The translations under genes were made by a program, and so were the position numbers. Below are positions 10,085 through 22,184 of a stretch of 64,000 nucleotides of DNA, in pieces (the first letter of the stretch is position 1; every line of letters starts with the position of its first letter). The notes under the pieces were generated by a model that searched no databases, was not told the DNA's origin, and worked only from the letters and a program-made list of their open reading frames with translations. Origin of the DNA: Cristatella mucedo (taxonomy: Eukaryota; Bryozoa; Phylactolaemata; Cristatellidae); assembly GCA_009760855.2 (NCBI GenBank), contig WPIO01000053.1, positions 2,311,501 through 2,375,500 on the forward strand, written 5' to 3'.

Positions 10085-10240
10085 GTGCTGCCGTGGTTTG
10101 GCTCAGCCGTTAAGTTGCTCCTCTCGACCGAGTTGAGCATGAATGTATTCGGTGACCGAGGTCGTGTGCTCGAGCCCCGTGGAGCATATGTGAAGCGCCC
10201 GAATACATGCTAAGTTCTCTTAGAGCGATATTCACGTGTA
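10085..10240 (+). mobile_element. SINE-B, long subtype
   Basis: Plus strand. A-box-like TGGTTTGGCTCAGCCG, then an extra GAATGTATTCGGTGACC segment, then GGTCGTGTGCTCGAGCCC (B box), CATATGTGAAGCGCCC and the hairpin right arm TTCTCTTAGAGCG. The extra segment between the anticodon position and the B box defines the long subtype, shared with copies at 16340, 30665 and 54862. Confidence 0.75.
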
Positions 10241-11424
10241 TTCATTCATTCGTATATTTTGCCTGGATTGAGGGCGGCGTACTTGAGAGTCCGTTAGCTA
10301 GCCAGTTAGCCAGCTAGACATGAGCTGAGCCGCTGAGCAGAGGCGCTGCCCAGGCACCGCTCCTTTCGAGGCAGCACTAGCAGACATTTTCTGCCTGTCC
10401 AGTAATTACTGGGGGTGCAGTACGGTGCTCCAGCTTTTCTCGACTCAGCTTTGCAAGAGCTCGAGCCGTGCAGTCATGCAATCCTTTGTTTGTCGCCCAC
10501 CTCAAGCAGCCGAATGACAGCTCGGACCTAACGCTCTTCTGCCACTAAATAAATGAGGCTGGTGAAACAACTGTCACTTCTTTACTTCCGTCGTTTCTAA
10601 TGGCATTTAACGACGACGCTCAAAACTATCACCAAGGTTGAACTTTTAATTTGATTGGATGATACTGTACGGTCTAACGTAAACTCCTGGACTAAAGAAC
10701 TCGGTCCATGTCTGACCTGGCTCGTAAGTAATATCGTCGGTGCCTGAAATAGAAAAGCTAAAGGCGAAATGTTGTCAACGGTTTGGCCGCCGCAAAGGTA
10801 GATTACTGCATTTCCATAGCCTGCGAATATGTGTGTTGTTAGCAATTATTACAAGTTTCTTGAAACTTCAGTTGAAACGGTTGCCCAAGTGCTGTCGCAG
10901 AGACTGCTCTTTTAAATTGCCGGGCGGGCAGTGCCACTAGAACGTTCTACTGCTGAGAAGTACCTCGACAGCTGCCTGGGTCGCCGTTCCGTGTCGTGTT
11001 GTGTTTGAGTGGTGCACAGATGGCTTTTAGCAGTCTGCCTGAACGCAGCTGCTTTGTTTTTATAGTCGGTGAAAAGCTGCACAGGCTGTCCTGGAGAAAA
11101 TCCAAGGACCTGCAGACGACTCGGTACTGTGATACATGGCTCTAAATTGAGGGCATTTCAAATCTAGCCTTGCGAAACAGGCACCCTCGTGCATGCCTGT
11201 GCCTGCACAGGCATGCATGTACACCAGTGGCGACATATCGACAAAGTAGGCTATTACAAATGAGATTAGGGCATGCTAGGTAAACATAGCGTGCCATGGT
11301 TTCCTCCAAGGTATGGTAGTCGTGTTCGGCTCGCTTTTCTTCCGAGTTTCTTTGTCGTGTCCTTTTTACGTCATGTCGCTGCATGCCCTCAATGTAACGA
11401 TACTGATTGGCCGATTTAACAGCC
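10241..11424. other. unassigned; contains one strong palindrome
   Basis: No gene recognised. TGCATGCCTGTG (11190-11201) pairs perfectly with CACAGGCATGCA (11206-11217) across four bases. Confidence 0.4.
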
Positions 11425-11510
11425 TCGCTTCTATAGCAGCAGAAGAACCTCAACGGCCATCACCACCACTTGCAGTTGGCAAGGAGGATCGCCCACCTCC
11501 AGGGCTATCG
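11425..11510 (-). mobile_element. SINE-A fragment
   Basis: Minus-strand 3' body only: CTATAGCAGCAGAAGAACC, GGCCATCACCACCACTTGCA and GGATCGCCCACC in plus orientation. The tRNA-like part is absent. Confidence 0.6.
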
Positions 11511-11624
11511 CATCCTCAAACAGCTGCCTTAGCTTCTCGAAGAAAGAAGTATGCCACATCATCTGTGGGAGTTTAACCTTCGACCTCCTCAACCTGATGT
11601 TCGAGTCGTCCAACCTGCTTGCGC

Positions 11625-11895
11625 ACTCCACTCCACAAGGACTAAGTGGGTGTTCCGCAGGAGAGTTTTATATAGCTCACTCACAGCCTAAGCGGCTTTC
11701 GGTACGCATTCTGTCGCCAACAGACTTCGTCTCACGAAACAAAGAGAAAGTGGGAAGCATAGCAGAGTCAGGAGAGCAGTTGAGGTAGTGAGTAGCATAG
11801 AAGTAGCAGCTCAGGACCGCTGAAAAGGGTGAGTCATTGACGGCAGCAGGAGACTAGTTGTTCGTTGTGTAAGATTTGTAAAGTGGGTGGAGAGA
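11625..11895 (-). mobile_element. L2-A LINE 3' fragment
   Basis: The minus strand matches the last ~250 bp of the 43501-45060 copy: GGTGTTCCGCAGGAGAG, AGCGGCTTTCGGTACGCATT, CACGAAACAAAGAGAAAGTG and GAGAGCAGTTGAGGTAGTG. A small deletion lies near the 3' end, where the CATAAAGACC segment is missing. Truncated soon after, in the WNSLP region. Confidence 0.85.
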
Positions 11896-13277
11896 CATCA
11901 AGTTCGGAGGGAGCTATTCAAATGTCTTATTATGGCTATTATTAGTGGTAGAGGTAGTACAATTATTATTGTTATTATCAGTGGGCTGGTGCTGCTTTGA
12001 GATTCTGCACAGGTCTTTGTCCTGCTGCAGTGCTATGGAACCACCTGTCTTTTTACTGCCGGCAGCTCATGGCCTATCAGCCATTGGCTGCAGACCATTG
12101 GCCATAGGCCAAGAGCTGCAGTGGATTCCTAGCCTGCTTCTTGACAACTTGGTGTTTTTCTTAAGCTAAGCTGTTGGAGTGCATGCACCACGGCCGGTTA
12201 TATTGCCGGTCGATACCGAGATGTTGCTGACTATTTGCTGACCAGGTGTCACGACATGGCAACCGGACATTCATTGGCATGCACAAGATCGGCAGTGTAG
12301 GTTTTGTGCAGACTCGGAGGTCATTTTTTTCCGGCAGCCCGAGCTCCCATGCTAACATGGCCTCATGCCTTACTATCTCTGTCTCTTAGCGCTAACTAGC
12401 CACCAATATCAAAGCAGCAGCTGCTGCTATGACATTTGCCATCATCAGCAACCAGCCTGGTTCTTTTCTTAGTGCAGCTGGGTAATAGGATTACCATGTA
12501 GACTAAAATAAACAGTGCATGGCATAGTTGCCTAGCTACCAAACATCCATCACTAAACCACTAGGCTAAAAGAAGTGCCCCTTGCTGTGCTTATGCTGAG
12601 CACTACCACTTAGAGGATGCTAGCTAAATTGTTTGAGTGATCTTTGGGTTCAACAGGTTCTATTAGTTCTATTCTATTATGAGAAAAAGGGGGATCACAC
12701 TCCTATTGGAACATGGCATCCTACCAGTGCATCTGGCTTCCTCGGCATCCATCGAAAGTACTCAATCATCTATAACCGACATGCTATCATGTGAAGCAGT
12801 AGCAAAGGGTGAGCTGCTTCCCTTGTTGTTGACGAAAGGACTTCATCGTTGGCTTCATGTTGCATTGAAAATAGGTAATATGTCACTGGCTGTTTACCGG
12901 TTGAGAAAGGCCGGCGACCTGCCTGTCCTACTGGACACAGCAGGCAAGCCGGGATTCAAAATATTACCACAATTCACCCTTCTTAAGCGAAAGTCGACTG
13001 GAAATCGGTGGTGTGAAGCTCGAGTTTCGAGTGACTAGCAATACACGGTGGTTGTAATGTATCCACCAAATTGTATTCCCTTTCCCTCCAGCAAATTTTC
13101 TCGTGCAAATGGCCTCCGAAGACACTGGCCACTACTGCAATCCACTTGAGTCCACTGGAAATTGCTTACCCAAAGCTCTTATTTGGATTGCATATCAAAC
13201 TACTATTGTTCAACTGTCTCTGCAAAATTTCGCCCCATTGCGTGTGAGCTCTTAAAAAATAAAATAGAAATAATTCC
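11896..13277. other. unassigned, no gene recognised
   Basis: A 119-codon plus-strand open frame (12679-13038) has an in-frame stop four codons upstream of its ATG and matches no family I know. Its length is within chance expectation for a 64-kb window. Confidence 0.35.
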
Positions 13278-13697
13278 TAGCCGATTAAACAGCCTCTTTT
13301 GTATAGCGACAGCAAAGCCTTTACGGCTCCACCGCTTGCAGCGGCAATACAGGATCGCCACCGCAGGAACCGAGCATTTAGTGGGTCCCTGTGATTCGTC
13401 CTTGATGTGCTTATGCGTGCTGACACTGTGCATGCTGCCACTAACCACATTTGCATGCTGACCCAGTGCATGTCACCCCTAACCATATTATTAATTTCGT
13501 TTGTTTTTCAAGCATGATTTTACTTACCATTCCATTGCATTTCACTTTACAGCAAATGTAAAGCGCCTAGAGAGAGATTGAGTTCTCTGAGGGCGCTTTA
13601 TCAAGTGAATTATTATTATTATTATTACAACCCACGACCTCGGACCGAGGTCGTGAAAACAAACGCCTTACCTAGTGTGCCATCACGGTTCACCGAG
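13278..13697 (-). mobile_element. SINE-A split by an L2-B insertion
   Basis: The 3' body lies at 13278-13376 (GATTAAACAGCCTC through GATCGCCACCGCAGGAA) and the tRNA-like 5' part at 13625-13697 (ACCCACGACCTCGG through CATCACGGTTCACC), both minus strand. The two pieces join into one SINE-A if 13377-13622 is removed. AACC occurs at both junctions and may be a short target-site duplication. Confidence 0.8.
13377..13622 (+). mobile_element. L2-B 3' end inserted in SINE-A (B3)
   Basis: A plus-strand, severely 5'-truncated L2-B copy. It starts at GCATTTAGTGGGTCCCTG (last codons plus 3' UTR) and ends with the AAAGCGCC ... GGCGCTTT hairpin (13559-13598) and an (ATT)n tail to 13626. It belongs to the subtype with TTTGTTTTTCAAGCATGATT, as do 57890-58041 and 58560-59155. 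Confidence 0.9.
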
Positions 13698-14004
13698 CTC
13701 TTATGCAATCCAATGCAATTAAATTCAGCTACCCGGGCCAATACCTACCAGAACCCACTCACTGCCTGGAGCGCTGCAGTGGATTGCATGAGAACTCACA
13801 CACAATCGCTCGAAGGTTTGTGGGTGTTCTTGAAAAAACGTTTTGTTTGTAATGTAATCAGAATTGGACTTCCTGCAGCCTTTTCCCTGTGGATTTGCTT
13901 AGATTCCTGTGGGTTGTGACAAAGGCCAGTGTCTTTAGAGCTTATTTGCACGATAATACAAAAGTGCAATCGTGTGAACTTTGATTGGTGCATTACTAAC
14001 ACGG

Positions 14005-14190
14005 GCTACTAAAATTACTAAAATTCGGACTTGTTTATACAGGGATACTACATCTAAGTTGGTCCGTGCATTTATGACATCCCGTCTTGATTTTCGTAAC
14101 TCACTACTTGCTGGTTTACCTACACGTGCAATCAGGCGCTTACAGCTGTTCAAAACTCTGCGCTTAATTTGCCACACTGCCGACCGAGAC
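14005..14190 (+). mobile_element. L2-B RT C-terminal fragment
   Basis: The plus strand encodes, with damage, the KIRTCLYRDTTSKLV - TSRLDFRNSLLAGLPT segment of L2-B downstream of the RT core. Bounded on both sides by unrelated sequence; no 3' tail. Confidence 0.7.
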
Positions 14191-14639
14191 GTCTCGCCAG
14201 TGGGCTGGAAAGCCGCGCGGCACGACCATCGACGACTCCGAATTAATTTACGTGACACAATGCACATGCACAACTCTGTGCATGAGCAGCTTGCCTACTG
14301 AACCGGTGCTAAATCAGCCAGTCAGATCGCCTGCCGAAATATTTATTATATGCGGTTCCGGAATTGTAATGGCTAGGAACTGGTAATGCGATAAGCCATT
14401 GTTAGGAAGCATAAAAACTAACGTCTTCTAATATTACACCGTTTAAGCTCTAGGCTTTGAGCTACATTCCGTCCGTGGCGTCGCATAGGTCGGCAGTCCA
14501 TTGGTGCTCTGAGGAGCAGTGCGAGAGTTGCTGTACGCCATGCATGCTAGTTCTTGAAGCCTATGACCCCCCCTCTGTCACTGTTGAATAGACTTCTGTA
14601 AGCTGTGGGTGTATAATAAGAAATCAGTAACCAGTGGGT
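14191..14639. other. unassigned, no gene recognised
   Basis: Nothing recognised. Confidence 0.4.
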
Positions 14640-15090
14640 ATTCTGCACCAGTTTCAGCCTCCTCGTGCCCTCAGGTTTTGTATGGACAATACATTAGCCG
14701 TTCCATGTATCGGCTTAAAGACAGTTAGCGCCAGAAGCTTTAGCTCTGCTGGTCCTAGACTGTGGAACTCGCTACCATGATTCTTACGCAAAGACATCTA
14801 CTCTCCTACTGCCAACTATCGCTCATCCTTTCCAGCAGTCCTGAGCTGCTACTTCCAAGCTGCTCACCATCTCAACTGCTCTCCTGACTCTGCTGTGCTT
14901 CCCACTTTCTCTTTGTTGCGTGAGATTAAGTCTGTTGGCTACCAAATGCTTACCGAAAGCAGCTTAGGCTGTGAGTGCACTATAAAGCTCAAGCCATTTG
15001 CAGTAGTGCAGGTCAGTTTACTTAATAAGACTCACCTGCGTAACACCCACATAGACTTTGTGGAGTTACAGACGGAGATACAGACATACA
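14640..15090 (+). mobile_element. L2-A LINE 3' fragment
   Basis: Plus strand: from the VSLLVPSGFVWTIH-type degraded C-terminal domain through CTGTGGAACTCGCTACC (LWNSLP), CTTTCTCTTTGTTGCGTGAG and GGAGTTACAGACGGAGATAC to an AGACATACATA tail. Several indels; not translatable end to end. Confidence 0.85.
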
Positions 15091-16339
15091 TAGCATCATG
15101 CTAGCGGGGCTCGGCTGCTGCCGATGCCATCGTGAAGGGCTGCCCCCTTGCCAGCCAGTGCAGCCACAGTCAATTTGCTTGGCCCACTGGCTCTCGCCTC
15201 GTCTTAGCCAAGGGGGAAGGTAGAGTAAGGTGCTCAAACTTTGCTACTACCAGGAAGTCGATTTGAGTACTGCAGCAGCAGCAGCAATCCTGTATTGCCT
15301 GCTGCTGCCGCAGGCCTGGCCATTGCTGCCAATGCTCATTTGCCGCTGTCGATTGAGGCTGATGAATCAGGCCGACCTTTATTATACTGTCCTCCTGCAG
15401 GTGGAGGTGCTGATGATTCTACCTCAGGTGGCAGCTGCCCCCACCAGTTCTTTTTATAGCCTGGCCGTGACCTTTGCCTAGGCCAGGTGCTCAGGAACTG
15501 GCTGTAGCTGCAGGGCTAAAGTGCGCTAAGTGTTGATTATAGCCTGCTCAAAAGCAGCTGCCACTGCCTCCCTCCATGGCAGCCTCCGATGAACTGGTTT
15601 TCTGGCCTAGGGCATCTGCAGCAGCTCAGGTCGAGAGCTGACTATAAAAAGGAATTACGAAGATGCTGCTGTCAGTTATGCTTCAGCATTGTACCCAAGA
15701 TCACCTGGGGAGTGCACTCGTGACTAGCGGCTGCGCACGCGGGTGCCTCAGCTCCTTAGGATCCGACCCAGCATGGCCCACGGCGCAGCCTGAGGATCGA
15801 TGGACAGGATGTGTGCTCTGCTCGATCGTCGGACTGGAGTGATTCTTGGTCTGATCCGGCGACATCGTGCAGTGGACTTCCGGAGAGGTCATGCTGTTGT
15901 CTATGCGTGTATGCTTTGTCTTGGACGATTGACTCTCAACCTGGCCCCCCCTGCCTCCACTTCCCACCCCAACCGTGCAACCTTGGCCGCTATAGCTTCA
16001 GCCATTACGGTTGCTTGCCCCCCATACTCTGGGCGAGGGGGCAGCCTGTCGAACGTTTTTTGCACAAGCCAGCCGAGCAAACCTGCGCTTGGCAGCTCAG
16101 GGAAGCCGGATGTGTCTGGCAGGATCCGAGCTGGCAACCTCAGCCAGCACTGCTCATAGCCACTGGGCAAGTATGGTCCGGATAGCCGCGAGTATTAAAT
16201 TACATCGTTGGCAAGAAGACTGCAACTTCTGACCAAACCATTGCAGAATACATGCATGTTCTCAGCTTCTGCCTTAATAATTATAACATTAAAAATATTA
16301 ATATATTTGCATAACACCATCAGAGACCTCAAAAATAGA
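15091..16339. other. unassigned, no gene recognised
   Basis: GC-moderate sequence with GCAGCA-type low complexity. Overlapping open frames of about 120 codons at 15800-16185 on both strands have no recognisable domain. Confidence 0.35.
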
Positions 16340-16495
16340 AAATAGAAAAAATATGTTAATTTGTATAGCGCCGCAGAAAACTTAATCTCTATTCAGGTGC
16401 TTCATATATGCCACGGGGCTCGAGCCCACGACCTTGGTCATCAAGTGCTTCCCCTTGACCTTGGTTTGAGGCCAGCACCTTAACCACTAATACCT
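16340..16495 (-). mobile_element. SINE-B, long subtype
   Basis: Minus strand. It has the tail hairpin (about 16367-16405), the B box as GGGGCTCGAGCCC (16416-16428), the extra CAAGTGCTTCCCCTTGACC segment of the long subtype, and the AGCACCTTAACCAC A-box end. An A/T-rich tail precedes 16340. Confidence 0.75.
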
Positions 16496-17074
16496 TTCTA
16501 GACACTTTACACCTGATACTGTAAAGAAAGCGTGACATTAAAGAAGTCACTAACACACAAGTTCGACCACGTGGGTCCCGATGTGGCCAAAGCCGGATCA
16601 GCCATCCCCAATAATTTCCGGTTGTAAACAAACTAGACAGTGGTTAGGAAAGTGTGCACATTGTGCAATACTATGCTCAGATATCACTGTCGTGACATTG
16701 CTACAACTATGTACACTCAGAAACGAAGGCGATTCGTGATCAGCGTGTTTTTTGTGCGGGTAGTTTTTCTTCGACACTGAGGCAGCTGCCGTTCGGTCCA
16801 AATGGCCTTGCTGCCACTGACCACCTTCAGTGTTAGAACATTCTTTGACCAGCGGCTCATGGTCAGCATGTGGGAAAGTACTCACTCGGTAGAACTACCC
16901 CGACCAGGAATCGCCTTTGTATTCAGAGTCTGCCTAGTAGCATTGGTAGAAAAATAGTTGAACATAGTATTTAGTATTGCATACTACACTCATGGCCTGG
17001 AGAAAATGTAGGCTGGATTTACGCTAGCAAACATGAGTCGAGATTCATGCCAACTTGAGGATATTTCATTAGTT

Positions 17075-17079
<5 letters not shown>
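16496..17079. other. unassigned, no gene recognised
   Basis: Nothing recognised. Confidence 0.4.

Positions 17080-17081
<2 letters not shown>

Positions 17082-17122
<41 letters not shown>
17082..17122. repeat. (TA)n microsatellite
   Basis: About 20 TA units at the 3' end of the following minus-strand L2-B tail. Confidence 0.9.
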
Positions 17123-17124
<2 letters not shown>

Positions 17125-17580
17125 GCACTTGATAAAGCACCCTCAGAGAACCCAATCTCTTTCTAGGTGCTTTACATTTGCTGCAAAGGGCAACACGATA
17201 TATATATATATATATATATATAGGGGACCTAATCTCTTTCTAGGAACTTTACATATGATGTATAGACAGCGTTAACCTCTGGTTGGCGTTAACACAATGT
17301 CAGCATGCTAAGGATAACATTCAGTGTCAACATGCACAGTATGGTTAGTGGTAGCATGCACCGTGTCAGCAAGCATTAGCACACAAAGGACAAATCACAA
17401 GGGCCTACCAAACGCTGTGAGAAGCATAGCTCCTTTATAAATGTCATCAGGTTAGGGGAAGTCATGCCGTTAGTCGGGAGTGAGCTCCAGGTTTTTGGAT
17501 CATACGAACCAAAGGCACAGTCCCCAAAAGGATTTGTGGTTGGTTTGAGGCATAGCTTAAAGGATTTGAGTCAGAGGAGC
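17122..17580 (-). mobile_element. L2-B LINE 3' fragment with duplicated tail (B5)
   Basis: Minus strand. A complete terminal hairpin lies at 17130-17176 (AAAGCACC / GGTGCTTT in element sense). A (TA)n tract (17199-17222) follows, then a second, degraded hairpin-like tail (CTAATCTCTTTCTAGGAACTTTAC) and the usual 3' UTR and C-terminal codons up to about 17580. Two 3' tails in the same orientation are thus joined by a microsatellite. Confidence 0.75.
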
Positions 17581-17639
17581 AAGTGGTGTGATGCCTAGCC
17601 TGAAGCTCACAATCGGCTCTGCCAGCATATCTCTTTTTG

Positions 17640-17860
17640 AATCTGCACGAAATCTAGATGTCCTGTTCCAGTGACCTTTCATTGGATGACCACTTCAGCT
17701 TCACTGTCAAGTCTGCCTACTTTCAGCTACATAACATGCTAAAATTCGGGCTTGTTTAGACAGGGATACCACATCTAAATTGATCCATGCATTTGTGACA
17801 TTCGATTTCTGTAATTCACTGCTTGCTGGACTACCGGCCTGTGCAATCAGTTCAGTAGAA
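17640..17860 (+). mobile_element. L2-B RT C-terminal fragment
   Basis: The plus strand matches the LGVMLQSDLSLDDHIS - KSAYFQLHN - LDFCNSLLAGLPACAI region of other L2-B copies, with deletions. It faces the minus-strand B5 copy. Confidence 0.75.
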
Positions 17861-18048
17861 GGTCACTATGGAACATCAAACCTAGATTTCGGGCAGATGC
17901 AATAGTGATTTATTTCGATTTTGAGCTTTAATCTTTCCAATTTCTGAGTCACGCCATGCTTCCTGGAAACGAGTAAGTTGTTTTTTAAAGCTATTCACTT
18001 TGAGATGGTTTGCTGCCACCCTGGTGTAGATATCAGAAATACTTGCAG

Positions 18049-18054
<6 letters not shown>

Positions 18055-18080
<26 letters not shown>

Positions 18081-18081
18081 T
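18055..18081. repeat. (GA)n microsatellite
   Basis: About 13 GA units. Confidence 0.9.
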
Positions 18082-21000
18082 TGTGACTGACCCTCCCCCT
18101 CCCAGATCTTGGACGGTAGAAAAGATTGGGATCTCATGGGCCGGGAATTCGTAGACGATATGGCAATTCTGAGGTAGGCGACCAATCAGGAACAGAACCG
18201 TAAGGCAACATGGGTTCAGCCTTTGTTGATGCTTTGCAGGAGGAGACAAGCGTACGTTAATGTAAACATTCAGAATATGGAAGTCTGTTGCTAAGGAAAG
18301 CTGTCTTACAACGTGCTGCTCGTTCTTGTACCAAAGTAACTAGTATTTACATGTTTGATTGCAGGTGCCTTTCGATATCTCGCTTGCTTGTGCCTGCCTT
18401 CCTCTACTGCCTTTGCAGCAGGAAAAAGTAGTAGTTCCTTTAGCATAGGCAGCAGCAGCGATTAGGGTTCACACCCATGCTATTGCATATTTCTATTAGT
18501 CCCCAATCAAGAAACATTACGACCTCTGGCCTACTGAGATCTCTTGCTGCAAGGTGAGAGAGGTTTTCCTCACCAAACCGACAACGAGGCTAGTTCCTAC
18601 TCCTAGGACAGAGGATTGTTGCAGAGGCCTCATCGTGCTGTACCAGCATCTACTGCAGCAGCAGGCACGACCCGAGCTGCACCAGCAGAGATGCGCGAGT
18701 AATTCTGTGAGCAGACGATGGAGCACCAGGAAGTTCTGCTCTGGGGAAGAGGTGGTTCGGATACTAGACTTTTGTGCCATGTACCGCCCACTAGACGTCT
18801 GATTGGACAACGAGCCTGTGAGCCTAAGCTGATGAGGACTCTCTTAGCCCTCGGGATTGTCCTTCTAGATAGCTTGGCAGCCATTCGAGGGGTGGGGCCT
18901 CAGGCCGAACAGGATGTACCTGACTCGACTTGTTTGTGGCAGTTCCCTGAGTGGCTGAGTGCTGCTGCTCCGGTGCTCTGCGCTCGGCTCCCGGGTCGGC
19001 TCGCTGTGTCACTCTCACTCTGCCCACTGAACCACTAAGCCCCTTGTTTTTTGGCACTGCTGCGTGCAGTGAGTGAGCGACCGGCAGACCCTTCGATGGA
19101 TGTCCACGCAGCTGCCGGATGGCGACCAGCAGGTAAGACCCCCCTCAGTGAGATCGCCAGCAGGCCAGCCAGCCAGGCATTGTCGTGTGTGGCTCACGAA
19201 AGTAGAAGTACGCGTAGATCGAGGGATGACGGCACTGGTTGACTCTTGAATGGAAATTGTGGATTACAAAAAGAGCAGCTAAAGTAGCCACCCACGTTGC
19301 CAGCTCCATCATGAGTGTCTGGTTTAGCAATTTATGATCAGCTAACAATGTTGAAATCGACTATTCATCGATTCCTCCTCCTGCTCTGTAATACAAATAG
19401 CCCCCTTTTTAGGCTTTAGCTGCAGGTGTGAATAGTTTGACTGTGAGAGACAGACAGACAGGCAAGCGGTTATCCAACTATCGATACGTGGTGTACCATA
19501 AATGCAGAGCCAACCGAACGGGCTTGCCAACCATGGCCACCTTTGTGAGGGCAAGTCGTGGAGCTTTCAAAGAGGAAGTAATACTCATGGGGCTTATTGC
19601 GCAGTGATGTGCTATTGGTAGAGCATTGCCGCAGCCCCTACGACTAACTTATTTGACTCATTGCTTCTCTTGATGCTTCACCGACCAACATGTCGACTGC
19701 TTGCAAAGTCATTTAGTTGGGCATCATCCCCTGCCCTGCCACCACATTCGTGTGATAATCGTGGTCTCATATAGGCAGAGACATGCGAAAGCAGTGGCGT
19801 GCCCGGGATCTTGCACTGTCTGCTCGGGTGATGCAATGCATGAGCGACGTGGGCTCTCTCTACGCAGTGAGTCGTGATGATTGCTGATTTGTGTAGCTGT
19901 TCCTCTTGCACAGCGAAGGCCCTACACGGTGCACCTGCTTAGAAGGTGGATGTTTTCTGTTTTTTTTTACTTCAGAAAAATATGGCTAAGTAGGTCACAA
20001 GTGCTATATTTTGAATCGGCTGTTAACACGAAGACTTGTAGCATTTTAATCGATACCATGGATCTTGTCCAAATTCCGTGCGGGCGCATGTGTACCCTCA
20101 TGCGTGTGCGAGCGAGAGAGCAGCCGGGCATGAAGTCTTGGCATGTATGTGCTACCCGGCGTTGGCTCCATCGGCTACTCTGGGCCCCCCCTCTCCTTTC
20201 GGCTCCCTCTCCCTATCCTCTCTACCTGCTCCTTAATAGCAGCGACCGGTCACTGCCTGTCAATTAAAATGAATGAGCCACATCTGCCTACGATGTCTGA
20301 GGAGCTCCGGTGTCTGGCTCCAGAGCCGGTGTCAAGCCACCAAAGCGTTGACAAGAGCTGCCTTCCGCATTGCCCTTGCATTGGCTGCTGCTGCCCACCG
20401 GCTCTGGGTGCCGATCGCTGCAGTAGAGCAGGGAGAGCAGCTGCAGGTTCGGCTCGACGGCGTTCTCAGGCTGAGGCTGGAGGCCGATCGACGTAGCATG
20501 CCAGCTGCTGTGACTGCAGGTCTAGTCGGATCAGGTCAGAGCTGCCATCGGAGCTGCCGATGATTGGACGGCTTGGCCGACCCTCCAGGATTAGAGCCGC
20601 CGAGTGCCGTGTACTATTCGGTGACCGACTGAGCAGCAGCAGCAGCACCACCACCACACCCCTCCGGCAGCTTTAACCGCAGGTAACTGTGGTGTCGGTT
20701 GTGCTCCACCCATTCAAAGCAGGTGCTTGCTAAATTATGGCAGCTTCTAGCCCATGCATTCAACTTATAGTGGAGAAGGTAATTTCCCGCTTTCGCCAAC
20801 AACTGTCTTTCTGTTTTTAGCTTCTGGTTGGCCTGCCAAAACAAAGGATGCACTTCAAGCAGTGTTTGCTTCCCAAGCAGTTGACCGGGTGGTGGGCAGG
20901 CTGATGATGAGGTCCTGCTTCTGTGGCTGGTGGTTTGCTGCACTGACGCCAGGCTGTCGATGAAGGCCGGTCTACCATCAGTTCCCGGCTTATCTATCAC

Positions 21001-22050
21001 CCCATCATCCAGCCTTGCCAACTTTCTAACCGCCTGTAAGGAAGGGCTCCTTGCTGCCCCCCCCCCCCCGAGGCTCTGCCTCATGCCTCCAGGTACTGCT
21101 GCTGCTGCTGCTGCTGCTGCTGCCCTTCGAGTCAGGATCGTGCAAAGAAGAAGCTGCTGGGTTGCATCTGCTTGCCGGTGAAGTTTGAATCTGTATATCT
21201 AACTATCCATCGTAACTGCATTGACACGAAAGATGCCGGCTTTGGTTGCCAAATACTGACTTGCGACCATGTACTTATCTTTTCCAGTCTCTGGTCGTGC
21301 CGGTCGAAATGAGTGGGGTAATAGTAATAATAATGTAATTATTAATAGGTTGGTTGCACAACGCCCTGAGAGCACAAAATGACTATGCAGGCACTTCCGA
21401 ACTCAGGAGACTCAACTGAAAGAGAAGCAGTAACCAGGGGTTGATGACATGCACAAAGCACAGTCTGACGCTCAGACAGAATGCGAAAAGACACAGATGT
21501 CATGTTGTGATCAGCATTTAAAAACACACTAGTAGAACCTTGGGGCCACCGGTTTTTAGGACCCTTTGTTAGTAATATACATTAAATCATGCACTGCTGT
21601 GCACGAAAAACACTTAGAAACAGAGCAGTTAACTGGGGCGTAGCATGACTCATTGCTGGCAATAAATATCCCATATTCAATTCCCTATCCTTCTGCCTTG
21701 TCTACAATATCCAATGGGACGTCTGCTGCTATTTAACTCCAACCGAAAGTTTATCCATGTGTTTAATTCGATACTCTGTTTCCGGCAGCTTTACCAGCTG
21801 GCAACCAGCTCACTGCTTCTGACTTTTACTGTTGCTTGCAAATGATGATGTCACCATCGATGACCCCCCTTGGTTTCGACTTATGCAATTCACTTCGTCG
21901 TTACACACTCCTTCTTTTGCATCACCACCCAGATTCACTCCACCCTGCCGTCCTGCTCTTCTCCTTCGTAGGATGTGTTCTACGTAGTCTGTTTAGCAAA
22001 TAACGATGCATGCATCTGCAAATCTCTGTGTGCCTGCATACGTATGTGTG
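18082..22050. other. unassigned 4-kb stretch, no gene recognised
   Basis: Low-complexity CAG/CAC runs at 20635-20662 and a (CTG)n tract at 21094-21122 are the only repeats seen. Open frames up to 156 codons (minus, 20614-21084) contain no recognisable domain. Neither LINE nor SINE family is present. Confidence 0.35.
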
Positions 22051-22092
22051 TGTGTGTGCATCGTGTGTGCGCACCTGTGCTTGCGTGCGTGC

Positions 22093-22141
<49 letters not shown>
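22051..22141. repeat. (TG)n / (TGCG)n microsatellite
   Basis: TGTG and TGCG units followed by more than 20 uninterrupted TG units. Confidence 0.95.
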
Positions 22142-22184
22142 ATTCCCTATAAATTCACGTATACCTATTACTACCGTCTCATAT

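Noticed and set aside
12679-13038. 119-codon frame ending near a GTAATA donor-like site
   Set aside because: In-frame stop just upstream of the ATG, no acceptor in the right place and no homology recognised.
20614-21084. 156-codon minus-strand open frame
   Set aside because: Low-complexity residues at both ends (poly-Gly, poly-Ala from triplet repeats) and no domain; length compatible with chance.
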